A DNA stretch of 5,493 bases from Paracoccaceae bacterium (GTDB lineage Bacteria; Pseudomonadota; Alphaproteobacteria; Rhodobacterales; Rhodobacteraceae), in NCBI GenBank assembly GCA_023263735.1, contig JALQUQ010000189.1, positions 1 to 5,493 on the forward strand, read 5' to 3'. The translations under genes were made by a program, and so were the position numbers. Numbering within the stretch: the stretch's first letter is position 1; each line of letters begins with the position of its first letter. The notes under the pieces are model-generated. The model was not told the DNA's origin, searched no databases, and saw only the letters and a program-made list of their open reading frames with translations. Positions 1 through 4,898 of this stretch are shown one piece after another.

Positions 1-555
1 GGCGCGAACCCGTTTGCCTGCATCGCGGCCGGGATCGCCTGCCTGTGGGGGCCCGCACACGGCGGCGCCAACCAAGCCTGCCTTGAAATGCTGCGCGAAA
101 TCGGCACCGTTGACCGCATTCCCGAATATGTGGCCAAGGCCAAGGACAAGAACTCGGGCTTCCGCCTGATGGGCTTTGGCCACCGCGTCTACAAGAACTT
201 TGACCCCCGCGCCAAAGTGATGAAACAATCGGCGGACGAAGTTCTGGAGCTGCTGGGCGTGCACAACAACCCGCTGTTGCAGGTCGCCAAGGAACTGGAG
301 CGCATCGCGCTGGAAGACGATTATTTCGTTTCGAAAAAGCTGTACCCGAACGTCGACTTCTATTCGGGCATCATCTTGGAGGCGATGGGCTTCCCGACCT
401 CGATGTTCACCCCGATCTTTGCGCTGTCGCGCACCGTCGGCTGGATTTCGCAGTGGAAAGAAATGATCGGCGAAAAGAACCAAAAGATTGGCCGTCCGCG
501 TCAATTGTACGTGGGTTCGCCCAGCCGCAACTATGTGGATGTGCACCACCGCTAA
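1..555 (+). CDS. gltA: Citrate synthase, C-terminal part (5' end outside window)
   Basis: Citrate synthase condenses acetyl-CoA with oxaloacetate to give citrate, the entry step of the TCA cycle, in the cytoplasm. The frame is open from base 1 and ends with TAA at 553-555, giving 184 visible residues of a protein that is usually about 430 long. All three catalytic residues of the family are visible: the His of GPAHGGAN (window residue 20, bases 58-60), the His of GFGHRVYKN (residue 61, bases 181-183) and the Asp of YPNVDFYSG (residue 119, bases 355-357). The two His are 41 residues apart, as in the E. coli enzyme (His264 and His305). The C-terminal GRPRQLYVG motif carries a conserved substrate-binding Arg. 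No frameshift or missing residue is seen. A strong hairpin terminator follows the stop, so this is the last gene of its transcript. Identification is very secure; only the N-terminal domain and start are missing. Confidence 0.98.
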   Translation, partial: GANPFACIAAGIACLWGPAHGGANQACLEMLREIGTVDRIPEYVAKAKDKNSGFRLMGFGHRVYKNFDPRAKVMKQSADEVLELLGVHNNPLLQVAKELERIALEDDYFVSKKLYPNVDFYSGIILEAMGFPTSMFTPIFALSRTVGWISQWKEMIGEKNQKIGRPRQLYVGSPSRNYVDVHHR

Positions 556-574
556 GCGGGGCCACACAGCAATC

Positions 575-606
575 GAAAAGGGCAGTGCTTGGCACTGCCC
601 TTTTTC
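575..606. terminator. Bidirectional intrinsic terminator between gltA and the DUF2235 gene
   Basis: A perfect 9-bp stem, GGGCAGTGC (580-588) with GCACTGCCC (592-600), encloses a 3-nt loop. It is flanked by AAAA (576-579) on the left and TTTTT (601-605) on the right, so the RNA from either strand ends in a U tract. It lies 20 nt after the gltA stop and 4 nt beyond the stop of the convergent minus-strand gene, whose TGA (605-607) touches the end of the T run. One hairpin therefore serves both genes. Confidence 0.93.
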
Positions 607-1681
607 ATTCGGTGCGCGCGACCATGGCCCCCTTCCACCGCCGGGTTTCCTGCTGCGGCACGGTGGGGTGCAAAGACTCGGACGGATCGCGCAGAACCCG
701 CCGCCGATGGCGCATCAGAAAGAACTTGCCCCACCGCTGCCACGTGCCCACCATCGGTGCCGAGGGATCACAGGGAAAGCGTTCCCGCCAGCCCTCGGGC
801 AAGACCAGTCCACAGACCTGCGCCTTTTCCATCATCCAGACAAAGGGGATATTGGCCAAGGGGCGCGCCACCTGAAACGATCCGATCTGCCCGCCGATAT
901 CGGCATGCGCACCCCGAAACCACACCTGCTCGACATGCCCCGTCCATCCCGGGGGGCATTCCCACAGCACCGGATCAAACGCCGCGCGCGTTTCATTCAA
1001 CGCAAGCGCCTGAAAGCCGTGGCGGATATGCGGGCCCAGTTGATGGTTGTGAAAGGCATGCGCATCTTCGGTGAACAGCCACAAAAGCGGCACCCGCAGC
1101 CCCAAGGCCTTGACCGTATCCCACACGCCGACCATTTCGATCCCCACGCCCGTATGGCAATTGGCCTTGCTAAAGGCCTGCGCCACCTCGCTTTCGGGTT
1201 GGGTTTGGTAATGGCGATAGGCCATGACGACATTGCGTTCGGTCGCCACGTCAGACCGCAACAGCCCGATACGGTCGATCACCCCACCGAGCGAGCGCAC
1301 GGCATAGGCCCCCCGCGAATAGCCCATCAGAAAGATCCGATCGCCGGGGCGATAGTTGCTGGCCAGCCAGCCATAGGCGCGGCGGATTTGCCGATTGATG
1401 CCCCGACCAAAGGCGATGTCGGTCGCCTTGCGCCAATGTTCCCATTGCAGGCCGGGTTCGTAATAGATCTTGCGCCGCAGACCCGGCACCCGCTCGCTCA
1501 GCAGTTTAAAGGCGAAACCGGCATTGCTGACCTCTCCCTCCTCCAGCGATGACAGTGTGCCATCCAGAATGACGATCAGATCGACCGAGCCGCGATGCGG
1601 CCCTCCGGGCTCTTGCCCCTCAAACGTGACCTGAGGGCCACGGCGGAAAAATCTGGCTACCTTGTCCAAAAACGGAAGCAT
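605..1681 (-). CDS. DUF2235 alpha/beta-hydrolase (Tle1-like phospholipase family)
   Basis: A 358-residue protein of the DUF2235 family, which includes the Tle1 phospholipase effectors of type VI secretion; many members lie outside such loci and have no known substrate. Family landmarks appear in order: LDGT at residues 39-42, the nucleophile elbow GYSRG at 120-124 (Ser122), GVWDTV at 185-190 (Asp188) and WFRGAHADIGG at 254-264 (His259). Together these give a complete Ser/Asp/His triad. There is no signal peptide and no clear membrane span; the N-terminus is short and basic-hydrophobic. No type VI secretion, VgrG, PAAR or immunity gene is visible in the window. The ATG at 1681 has only a G-rich stretch about 13 nt upstream as possible ribosome binding site, so the start is less certain than the frame. 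The gene stands alone, convergent with gltA. Family membership is well supported; the lipid substrate and any secretion are unknown. Confidence 0.9.
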   Translation of the reverse strand: MLPFLDKVARFFRRGPQVTFEGQEPGGPHRGSVDLIVILDGTLSSLEEGEVSNAGFAFKLLSERVPGLRRKIYYEPGLQWEHWRKATDIAFGRGINRQIRRAYGWLASNYRPGDRIFLMGYSRGAYAVRSLGGVIDRIGLLRSDVATERNVVMAYRHYQTQPESEVAQAFSKANCHTGVGIEMVGVWDTVKALGLRVPLLWLFTEDAHAFHNHQLGPHIRHGFQALALNETRAAFDPVLWECPPGWTGHVEQVWFRGAHADIGGQIGSFQVARPLANIPFVWMMEKAQVCGLVLPEGWRERFPCDPSAPMVGTWQRWGKFFLMRHRRRVLRDPSESLHPTVPQQETRRWKGAMVARTE

Positions 1682-1978
1682 GATCGGCCATGAGCCCCCA
1701 TCTTGCCCAGCTTGGCGCGATCAAATCGGCGGCCTTGCCTTGCCCCCTGCCACGACAAGGGCACCGGACTGGCACGGGGACAGGCGGGATGATGGTTCCA
1801 GACCAACGCCGGAACAAAGCCCACCAGTTTGTGCCCCAGATGTCACCCCAAGACAAAAGACGCCAGTTCACCGCGTCCCCCCTACCTTGGCGAATTCCGG
1901 TTCAACAGTAAAGCGATCCGGCGGTGCGCCCCGATCAAACCGCGTCAAATTGTTCTGACCCATGCCTCCCACAAAGAA
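1682..1978. other. Intergenic region with no convincing gene
   Basis: About 300 bp lie between the start of the DUF2235 gene and the terminator of the decarboxylase gene. Several short open frames exist on both strands, but none shows a recognisable protein and none has a properly spaced ribosome binding site. On the minus strand a 31-codon frame (1963-1868) ends in a GTGA overlap with a tryptophan-rich frame starting at 1871. I treat both as unproven. I see no clear -35/-10 pair for the DUF2235 gene, no tRNA and no obvious repeat. The region presumably contains the DUF2235 promoter and 5' leader. Confidence 0.5.
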
Positions 1979-2013
1979 AAACCCCCGGCCGCCTGTTGGC
2001 AACCGGGGGTTTC
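1976..2013 (-). terminator. Intrinsic terminator of the decarboxylase gene
   Basis: On the plus strand, AAACCCCCGG (1979-1988) is the exact inverse of CCGGGGGTTT (2003-2012). An inner 3-bp GCC/GGC stem (1991-1993 with 1998-2000) closes a 4-nt loop. Read on the minus strand, the GC-rich stem is followed by TTTTTCTTT, a good U tract. It begins about 18 nt after the decarboxylase stop codon at 2031-2033. Confidence 0.92.
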
Positions 2014-2030
2014 TGTTCGATCCGCCGCAC

Positions 2031-3176
2031 TCAGACGCGCTGCGACAAGACGGTGGCCAGCCCCAATTCGCCAAAGCCGTTAAAGCGCGAGTTGGTCACG
2101 ACCGAATAGGCCCCCATCCCCTGCACCACGACATAATCGCCTTCGGCCAGATCGTCGGGCAACATCACTTCGCCCGGCAGACGGTCGACCGAGTCGCAGG
2201 TGGGCCCAAAGATGATGCGCGGGGTCAATTCGCCGCTGCGCTTTTCGCCTTCGGGCGACAGCACTTCGATCCGGTCGATCACGCCGATCAGCGGCAGTTC
2301 GGCCAGCGATCCATAAACGCCATCGTTCAGGAACACATGTTCGCCATCCCGCACCGATTTGACGCGTGCGGCCAAGGTAAAGGCATCGCCACACATCGCG
2401 CGGCCCGGCTCGCAAACCAGCAGCGGACGGTTGTCGCCAAACGCCTCACCCGTCACGCGGTCGATCAGGCGGAAGGTTTCTTCCAACTGGGGCACAACGC
2501 CGTTCAAACGGTGGTTCGGGAAACCGCCGCCCACGTTCAGGCGCGCGATCACCACACCGGCTTCTTCGGCGATCCACGCCGCCTTTTCGATATAGGACTG
2601 CCACGCATGCGGGTCGGTGCACTGGGTGCCCGGGTGGAAGGTCAGCGACGGAATGAACCCGGCTTCGGCCACGGTTTTCAGCAGTTCAACAGCCAGTTCC
2701 GCCGTTGCCCCGAATTTTGCGCCAAAGTTATAGGCAGCCCCCGCAACCGGCAGTTTGAAGCGCACCGAGATTTCGGTGCCCTCGGCCGGGACCAACTCGA
2801 TCAGCTTGGCCAATTCCGAATTGGAATCAACGCTATAGCTTTTGACGCCCCGCTCAACCGCATAGAGAATCTCATGGCGGGCGCGCACGGGGTTGTTGTA
2901 GTGAATGGCCGCATCGGGGGCCAGACGGCGGATCAGATCGATTTCGAAACCGCTGGCGCAATCATAGCCGCGCACACCGGCCGCGGCGAGGTTGTCGATC
3001 ACCTCTTCGGTCGGGTTCGATTTGACCGCATAGGTCACAAGGCCCGGAAAACCATCAATGAATCGGCGGGCCGAAGCTTGCACAACGGTCGGCGCAAAGA
3101 ACAAGACCGGGTTGACCGGCTGTTCGACGCGAAGAAATTCAGTGGGGTTGGTCCAGATCGTTTTTGACAGTCCCAT
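2031..3176 (-). CDS. Ornithine (or ornithine/lysine) decarboxylase, fold-type III PLP enzyme
   Basis: A 381-residue member of the ODC/DapDC/arginine-decarboxylase family (fold type III). It is expected to convert L-ornithine to putrescine and CO2, the first step of polyamine synthesis, as a cytoplasmic dimer. Visible residues: PLP-binding Lys52 in YAVKSNP, His181 in FHPGTQ (ring stacking), the phosphate loop GGGFP at 216-220, EPGR at 256-259, catalytic Cys327 in GPTCDSVD (supplied across the dimer), and the C-terminal GAYS (Tyr357). The length matches short bacterial ODCs and lacks the extra domain of long arginine decarboxylases. The start at 3176 is chosen because AAGGAGG lies 8 nt upstream and family similarity begins near here; the frame runs open to 3407 but that extension would enter the divergent regulator gene. 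Lysine as a second substrate cannot be excluded. Transcription ends at its own terminator. The leader is long and structured, and the divergent neighbour is an Lrp-type regulator. Confidence 0.94.
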   Translation of the reverse strand: MGLSKTIWTNPTEFLRVEQPVNPVLFFAPTVVQASARRFIDGFPGLVTYAVKSNPTEEVIDNLAAAGVRGYDCASGFEIDLIRRLAPDAAIHYNNPVRARHEILYAVERGVKSYSVDSNSELAKLIELVPAEGTEISVRFKLPVAGAAYNFGAKFGATAELAVELLKTVAEAGFIPSLTFHPGTQCTDPHAWQSYIEKAAWIAEEAGVVIARLNVGGGFPNHRLNGVVPQLEETFRLIDRVTGEAFGDNRPLLVCEPGRAMCGDAFTLAARVKSVRDGEHVFLNDGVYGSLAELPLIGVIDRIEVLSPEGEKRSGELTPRIIFGPTCDSVDRLPGEVMLPDDLAEGDYVVVQGMGAYSVVTNSRFNGFGELGLATVLSQRV

Positions 3177-3184
3177 CGGCGTTT

Positions 3185-3191
3185 CCTCCTT
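3185..3191 (-). promoter_or_regulatory. Strong Shine-Dalgarno of the decarboxylase gene
   Basis: The minus strand reads AAGGAGG, a full match to the anti-Shine-Dalgarno core, 8 nt before the ATG at 3176. It decides the start codon against the longer in-frame ATGs further upstream, which lack such a site. Confidence 0.92.
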
Positions 3192-3208
3192 GCCAATAAG
3201 ACGCGTCG

Positions 3209-3272
3209 CCCGTGCCGTTGCAATGAACGGGGCCGGGCACCAGCGTGGTTTCCTTGGAACCAGGCCAGGTGC
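3209..3272 (-). promoter_or_regulatory. Structured 5' leader of the decarboxylase mRNA (two adjacent hairpins; possible speF-type leader)
   Basis: Two hairpins sit side by side in the 5' untranslated region. Hairpin A (3209-3237) pairs CCCG (3209-3212) with CGGG (3234-3237) and CCGTT (3215-3219) with AACGG (3226-3230), with a 6-nt loop. Hairpin B pairs GCACC (3237-3241) with GGTGC (3268-3272) and TGGTT (3246-3250) with AACCA (3258-3262), with a 7-nt loop. Hairpin A ends about 18 nt before the Shine-Dalgarno sequence. From established knowledge, Rfam describes a 'speF leader' RNA upstream of ornithine decarboxylase genes in alphaproteobacteria, so position and host fit. I cannot align this sequence to that consensus here, so the assignment is inference. 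The pairings themselves are read directly from the sequence. Confidence 0.45.
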
Positions 3273-3303
3273 GTATGAGCCGCCCTTTTCCTGCAACGAT
3301 GGT

Positions 3304-3327
3304 GTGCGATATGGGGCTAAAACGCAC
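3304..3327. promoter_or_regulatory. Candidate operator in the divergent decarboxylase/Lrp region
   Basis: An inverted repeat, GTGCG (3304-3308) and CGCAC (3323-3327), has start points 19 bp apart, close to two helical turns. A third GTGCG in direct orientation sits at 3269-3273. Lrp/AsnC proteins often bind weak palindromes near their own divergent promoters, so this is a possible site. The arms are only 5 bp and could be chance. Confidence 0.22.
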
Positions 3328-3361
3328 CGAACAAAACTATATAAATGGAGCGAAAAGGCGT

Positions 3362-3367
3362 TATAAT
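3362..3367 (+). promoter_or_regulatory. Probable -10 element of the Lrp-family gene
   Basis: A perfect TATAAT lies 23 nt before the ATG at 3391, predicting a start of transcription near 3374 and a leader of only about 17 nt. No good -35 match is seen 16-18 bp upstream, where the sequence is AT-rich. The opposite strand reads ATTATAAC over the same bases, so a minus-strand promoter for the decarboxylase might overlap it. Confidence 0.45.
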
Positions 3368-3390
3368 GACGAAAACATCGGTTAAATTGC

Positions 3391-3822
3391 ATGGATGAAC
3401 TGGACAAAAATATCTTGGCGCTCTTGCGCGCCGACGCCCGCCTATCGTTGGCAACCTTGGCCCGGCGACTAAAGGTTGCGCGGTCGACGATTCAGGCGCG
3501 GCTGGAGCGGTTGGAAACCAATGGCACCATTACCGGCTATACCCTGAAACTGGGCGAAGGGGCCGATCCCAATCGTCTGCGGGCCACCGTCATGCTGACG
3601 ATCGAGCCGCGGTCGCAACCGGCCGTTCTGCAACGGCTGAAATCGGTGCCCGAGATCGAAAAGGTGTTCACCACCAGCGGGCGGGTCGATTTGCTGCTGC
3701 AGATCGCTTGTGCCAACACGCAGGTGCTGGATCAGGTGCTGGATCAGATCGGGGCCATGACCGGCGTGCATTCTTCGGAAAGCCTGATCCATCTGTCGAT
3801 CAAGATCGACCGCGCCGTTTAG
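3391..3822 (+). CDS. Lrp/AsnC-family transcriptional regulator
   Basis: A 143-residue DNA-binding regulator with the compact two-domain form of the family. Residues 1-50 begin MDELDKNILALL, the typical first helix, and contain the helix-turn-helix (about residues 18-40, LSLATLARRLKVARSTIQAR). Residues 64-140 form the RAM (ligand-binding, oligomerisation) domain, with the typical effector loop around SGRVDLLLQI (96-105). Members sense amino acids and act as dimers to octamers. The length is close to normal for the family and no key segment is missing. The ATG at 3391 is chosen because the family N-terminus starts exactly there; no Shine-Dalgarno is visible, so translation may depend on a short or leaderless transcript. 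Divergence from the ornithine decarboxylase suggests that it controls that gene, perhaps sensing ornithine or a related amino acid; this is inference. The stop overlaps the end of the convergent HxlR gene. Confidence 0.93.
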   Translation: MDELDKNILALLRADARLSLATLARRLKVARSTIQARLERLETNGTITGYTLKLGEGADPNRLRATVMLTIEPRSQPAVLQRLKSVPEIEKVFTTSGRVDLLLQIACANTQVLDQVLDQIGAMTGVHSSESLIHLSIKIDRAV

Positions 3823-4457
3823 GGGGCCAAGGCAAAGAGATCGACAAAGGCCTGCCCCTCGACCAGATCGCCCTGCAAGGTGACGAGCCCCCCCACCGTC
3901 TGATGCAGCGGCATCGGGCCATAGATCGCCGCGGCCAAGGCATTGGTCGTGCCGCGAAAGATCAGGGTGGCGGACGGGTCCGCGCCTTGGGCCACGGTGA
4001 CGGCATTCGGGGCGGTGATGACGGTAAACCGCTCGTCTCCGATCTGAAACGCCACGCGATGCGGGCCGGCGCGATGGGTCGCGCAGGTGGCCCGCAGCGA
4101 CAGCATCAGGGAAACCGGGCTGATGAACAGCGACGGATCATGGCCAGGCTGACGCGCGCCCCACAGGCACAATTCGCGCAGCACCGGCCACAGCGCCAGC
4201 CCCGATGCGGTCAACCGATACTGGCGCACCGACGCCGGGGTCGGCAGATCGACCGCTTCGACCACACCTGACGCGATAAGCCCCTGCAACCTTTGGGTCA
4301 GCACATTCGCGCTTACCCCCGGAATCCCCGCCCGCAATGCCCCGAACCGGCGCGGCCCCAGCATCATTTCGCGCACGACCAAAAGCGCCCAGCGATCCCC
4401 GATCAGATCCAGCGCATGGGCGGCGATGCAACCTTCGTCATAGGTCCTGTCCGTCAT
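3819..4457 (-). CDS. HxlR-family regulator with C-terminal SCP2-like domain
   Basis: A 212-residue regulator. Residues 5-100 form the HxlR winged helix-turn-helix: Cys10 near the N-terminus, LIGDRWALLVVREMMLGPRRF (18-38), SANVLTQRLQGLIASGVV (49-66) and the wing to about residue 85. Residues 115-212 look like an SCP2 sterol-transfer-type fold, seen in a subset of HxlR proteins and possibly binding a small hydrophobic effector. Classic HxlR proteins are about 110-130 residues, so this is the long form. Cys10 sits where redox-sensing HxlR members such as YodB and HypR carry a reactive Cys, but this position is conserved widely and does not prove redox sensing. The ATG at 4457 has no Shine-Dalgarno; a TATAAA lies 8 bp upstream, so the mRNA may be leaderless. 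The gene is divergent from the DUF1428-VOC operon and shares a palindrome-rich control region with it, so it probably regulates itself and that operon. Confidence 0.92.
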   Translation of the reverse strand: MTDRTYDEGCIAAHALDLIGDRWALLVVREMMLGPRRFGALRAGIPGVSANVLTQRLQGLIASGVVEAVDLPTPASVRQYRLTASGLALWPVLRELCLWGARQPGHDPSLFISPVSLMLSLRATCATHRAGPHRVAFQIGDERFTVITAPNAVTVAQGADPSATLIFRGTTNALAAAIYGPMPLHQTVGGLVTLQGDLVEGQAFVDLFALAP

Positions 4458-4458
4458 G

Positions 4459-4493
4459 GTTATTTTTTATAACTAACAGTTGCTTTATGCAAC
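4459..4493. promoter_or_regulatory. Tandem palindromic operator between HxlR gene and DUF1428 operon
   Basis: Two 15-bp palindromes share one design: GTTAT-TTTTT-ATAAC (4459-4473) and GTTGC-TTTAT-GCAAC (4479-4493). Each has perfect 5-bp arms and a 5-bp spacer, with outer GTT and AAC in common. Their centres, 4466 and 4486, are exactly 20 bp apart, which puts both sites on the same face of the helix. An everted AACT-N3-AGTT is centred midway at 4476. The first palindrome covers the likely -10 of the HxlR gene and ends one base from its start codon; the second covers the likely -35 elements. This is what a site for a cooperatively bound dimeric repressor looks like. Binding by the adjacent HxlR protein is inference. 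Confidence 0.65.
4466..4471 (-). promoter_or_regulatory. Probable -10 element of the HxlR gene
   Basis: The minus strand reads TATAAA, with transcription expected to begin about at the ATG (4457), implying a leaderless or nearly leaderless message. This fits the lack of any Shine-Dalgarno sequence. A weak -35 candidate, TTGCAT (minus strand, 4492-4487), has a short 15-bp spacer. Confidence 0.4.
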
Positions 4494-4508
4494 CTCAGAT
4501 GGTCTACT
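4480..4508 (+). promoter_or_regulatory. Possible promoter of the DUF1428-VOC operon
   Basis: TTGCTT (4480-4485) and TCTACT (4503-4508) are separated by 17 bp and would give a transcript beginning near 4515, about 20 nt before the start codon. Both hexamers match the consensus only partly. The -35 lies inside the second palindrome, so a bound repressor would block it. Confidence 0.3.
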
Positions 4509-4524
4509 TTCCAAATGATCTTGC

Positions 4525-4529
4525 AGGAG
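4525..4529 (+). promoter_or_regulatory. Shine-Dalgarno of the DUF1428 gene
   Basis: AGGAG lies 6 nt before the ATG at 4536. It selects this codon over the in-frame ATG at 4515, which has no such site and would add seven residues absent from the usual family N-terminus. Confidence 0.85.
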
Positions 4530-4535
4530 CGCGCC

Positions 4536-4898
4536 ATGCCCTACGTTGACGGTTTCATCATCCCGGTTCCCACCCTTCGCAAAGGCGAATACCGCGCGCA
4601 TGAGGCCAAGTGGTGGCCCTATTTCAAGGACCTTGGGGCCCTGTCGCTGATCGTGACTTGGGGCGATGACGTTCCCCATGGCAAACACACTGATTTCTAT
4701 CGCGCCGTCGACGCCCAAGAGGGGGAAACGGTCGTGCTGGCCTGGATGACCTGGCCCGACAAGGCCACGCGTGATGCGGCCTATGGGAAAATGATGGCCT
4801 CAGACAGCGACATGGGGCCGATGGAGATGCCCTTTGATGGCAAACGCCTGATCCACGGCGGCTTTACCCCCATCCTGATCGAAGGAACGTTGGAATGA
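4536..4898 (+). CDS. DUF1428 family protein (YbaA-like)
   Basis: A 120-residue small cytoplasmic protein of the DUF1428 family, whose fold is of the dimeric alpha-beta barrel (ferredoxin-like) type; no biochemical role is established. Recognisable family segments are MPYVDGFIIPVP at the N-terminus, WGDDVPHGKHTDFYRAV at 42-58, ETVVLAWMTWP at 64-74 and MPFDGKRLIHGGF at 98-110. Residues 21-34, rich in Trp and aromatic residues (AHEAKWWPYFKDLG), differ from what I recall of most members but preserve the helix. The length is normal. The start is set by AGGAG 6 nt upstream and the family N-terminus. The stop TGA overlaps the ATG of the following VOC gene in an ATGA arrangement, so the two are surely co-transcribed and probably translationally coupled. 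Control by the divergent HxlR regulator through the tandem palindromes is likely but inferred. Confidence 0.93.
   Translation: MPYVDGFIIPVPTLRKGEYRAHEAKWWPYFKDLGALSLIVTWGDDVPHGKHTDFYRAVDAQEGETVVLAWMTWPDKATRDAAYGKMMASDSDMGPMEMPFDGKRLIHGGFTPILIEGTLE

Noticed and set aside
488..1552. Plus-strand ORF of 354 codons antisense to the DUF2235 gene
   Set aside because: It runs opposite to a frame with a full catalytic triad, starts inside gltA, crosses the terminator, and its protein is rich in His/Pro/Arg with no recognisable domain, as expected for an antisense shadow.
1880..1920. Possible tRNA T-arm, from the GGTTCAA string near 1900
   Set aside because: The flanking bases do not form a T stem, and no anticodon or acceptor stem could be assembled around it on either strand.
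1962..3167. Plus-strand ORF of 401 codons antisense to the decarboxylase
   Set aside because: It passes through the intrinsic terminator and mirrors a clear PLP-enzyme gene; its composition (His, Arg, Gly, Phe) is that of a reverse-strand shadow in GC-rich DNA.
3139..3327. Upstream ORF (62 codons, GTG start, minus strand) overlapping the decarboxylase start
   Set aside because: A regulatory uORF like that of E. coli speF would be attractive, but the GTG start lacks a ribosome binding site and the frame looks like chance opening in GC-rich DNA.
3177..3407. N-terminal extension of the decarboxylase to the ATG at 3407 (458 residues)
   Set aside because: The extension overlaps the start of the divergent regulator, contains no family sequence, and ignores the AAGGAGG placed 8 nt before the ATG at 3176.
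3821..3859. GC-rich hairpin (AGGC/GCCT with outer GGGG/CCCC) just after the Lrp-type stop as a terminator
   Set aside because: The loop is long, the pairing is broken, and no U tract follows; it lies in HxlR coding sequence and is explained by that.
3708..4271. Plus-strand ORF of 187 codons covering the end of the Lrp-type gene and most of the HxlR gene
   Set aside because: Overlaps two well-supported genes, has no ribosome binding site, and shows a low-complexity Arg/Gly/Gln/Asp composition without family motifs.
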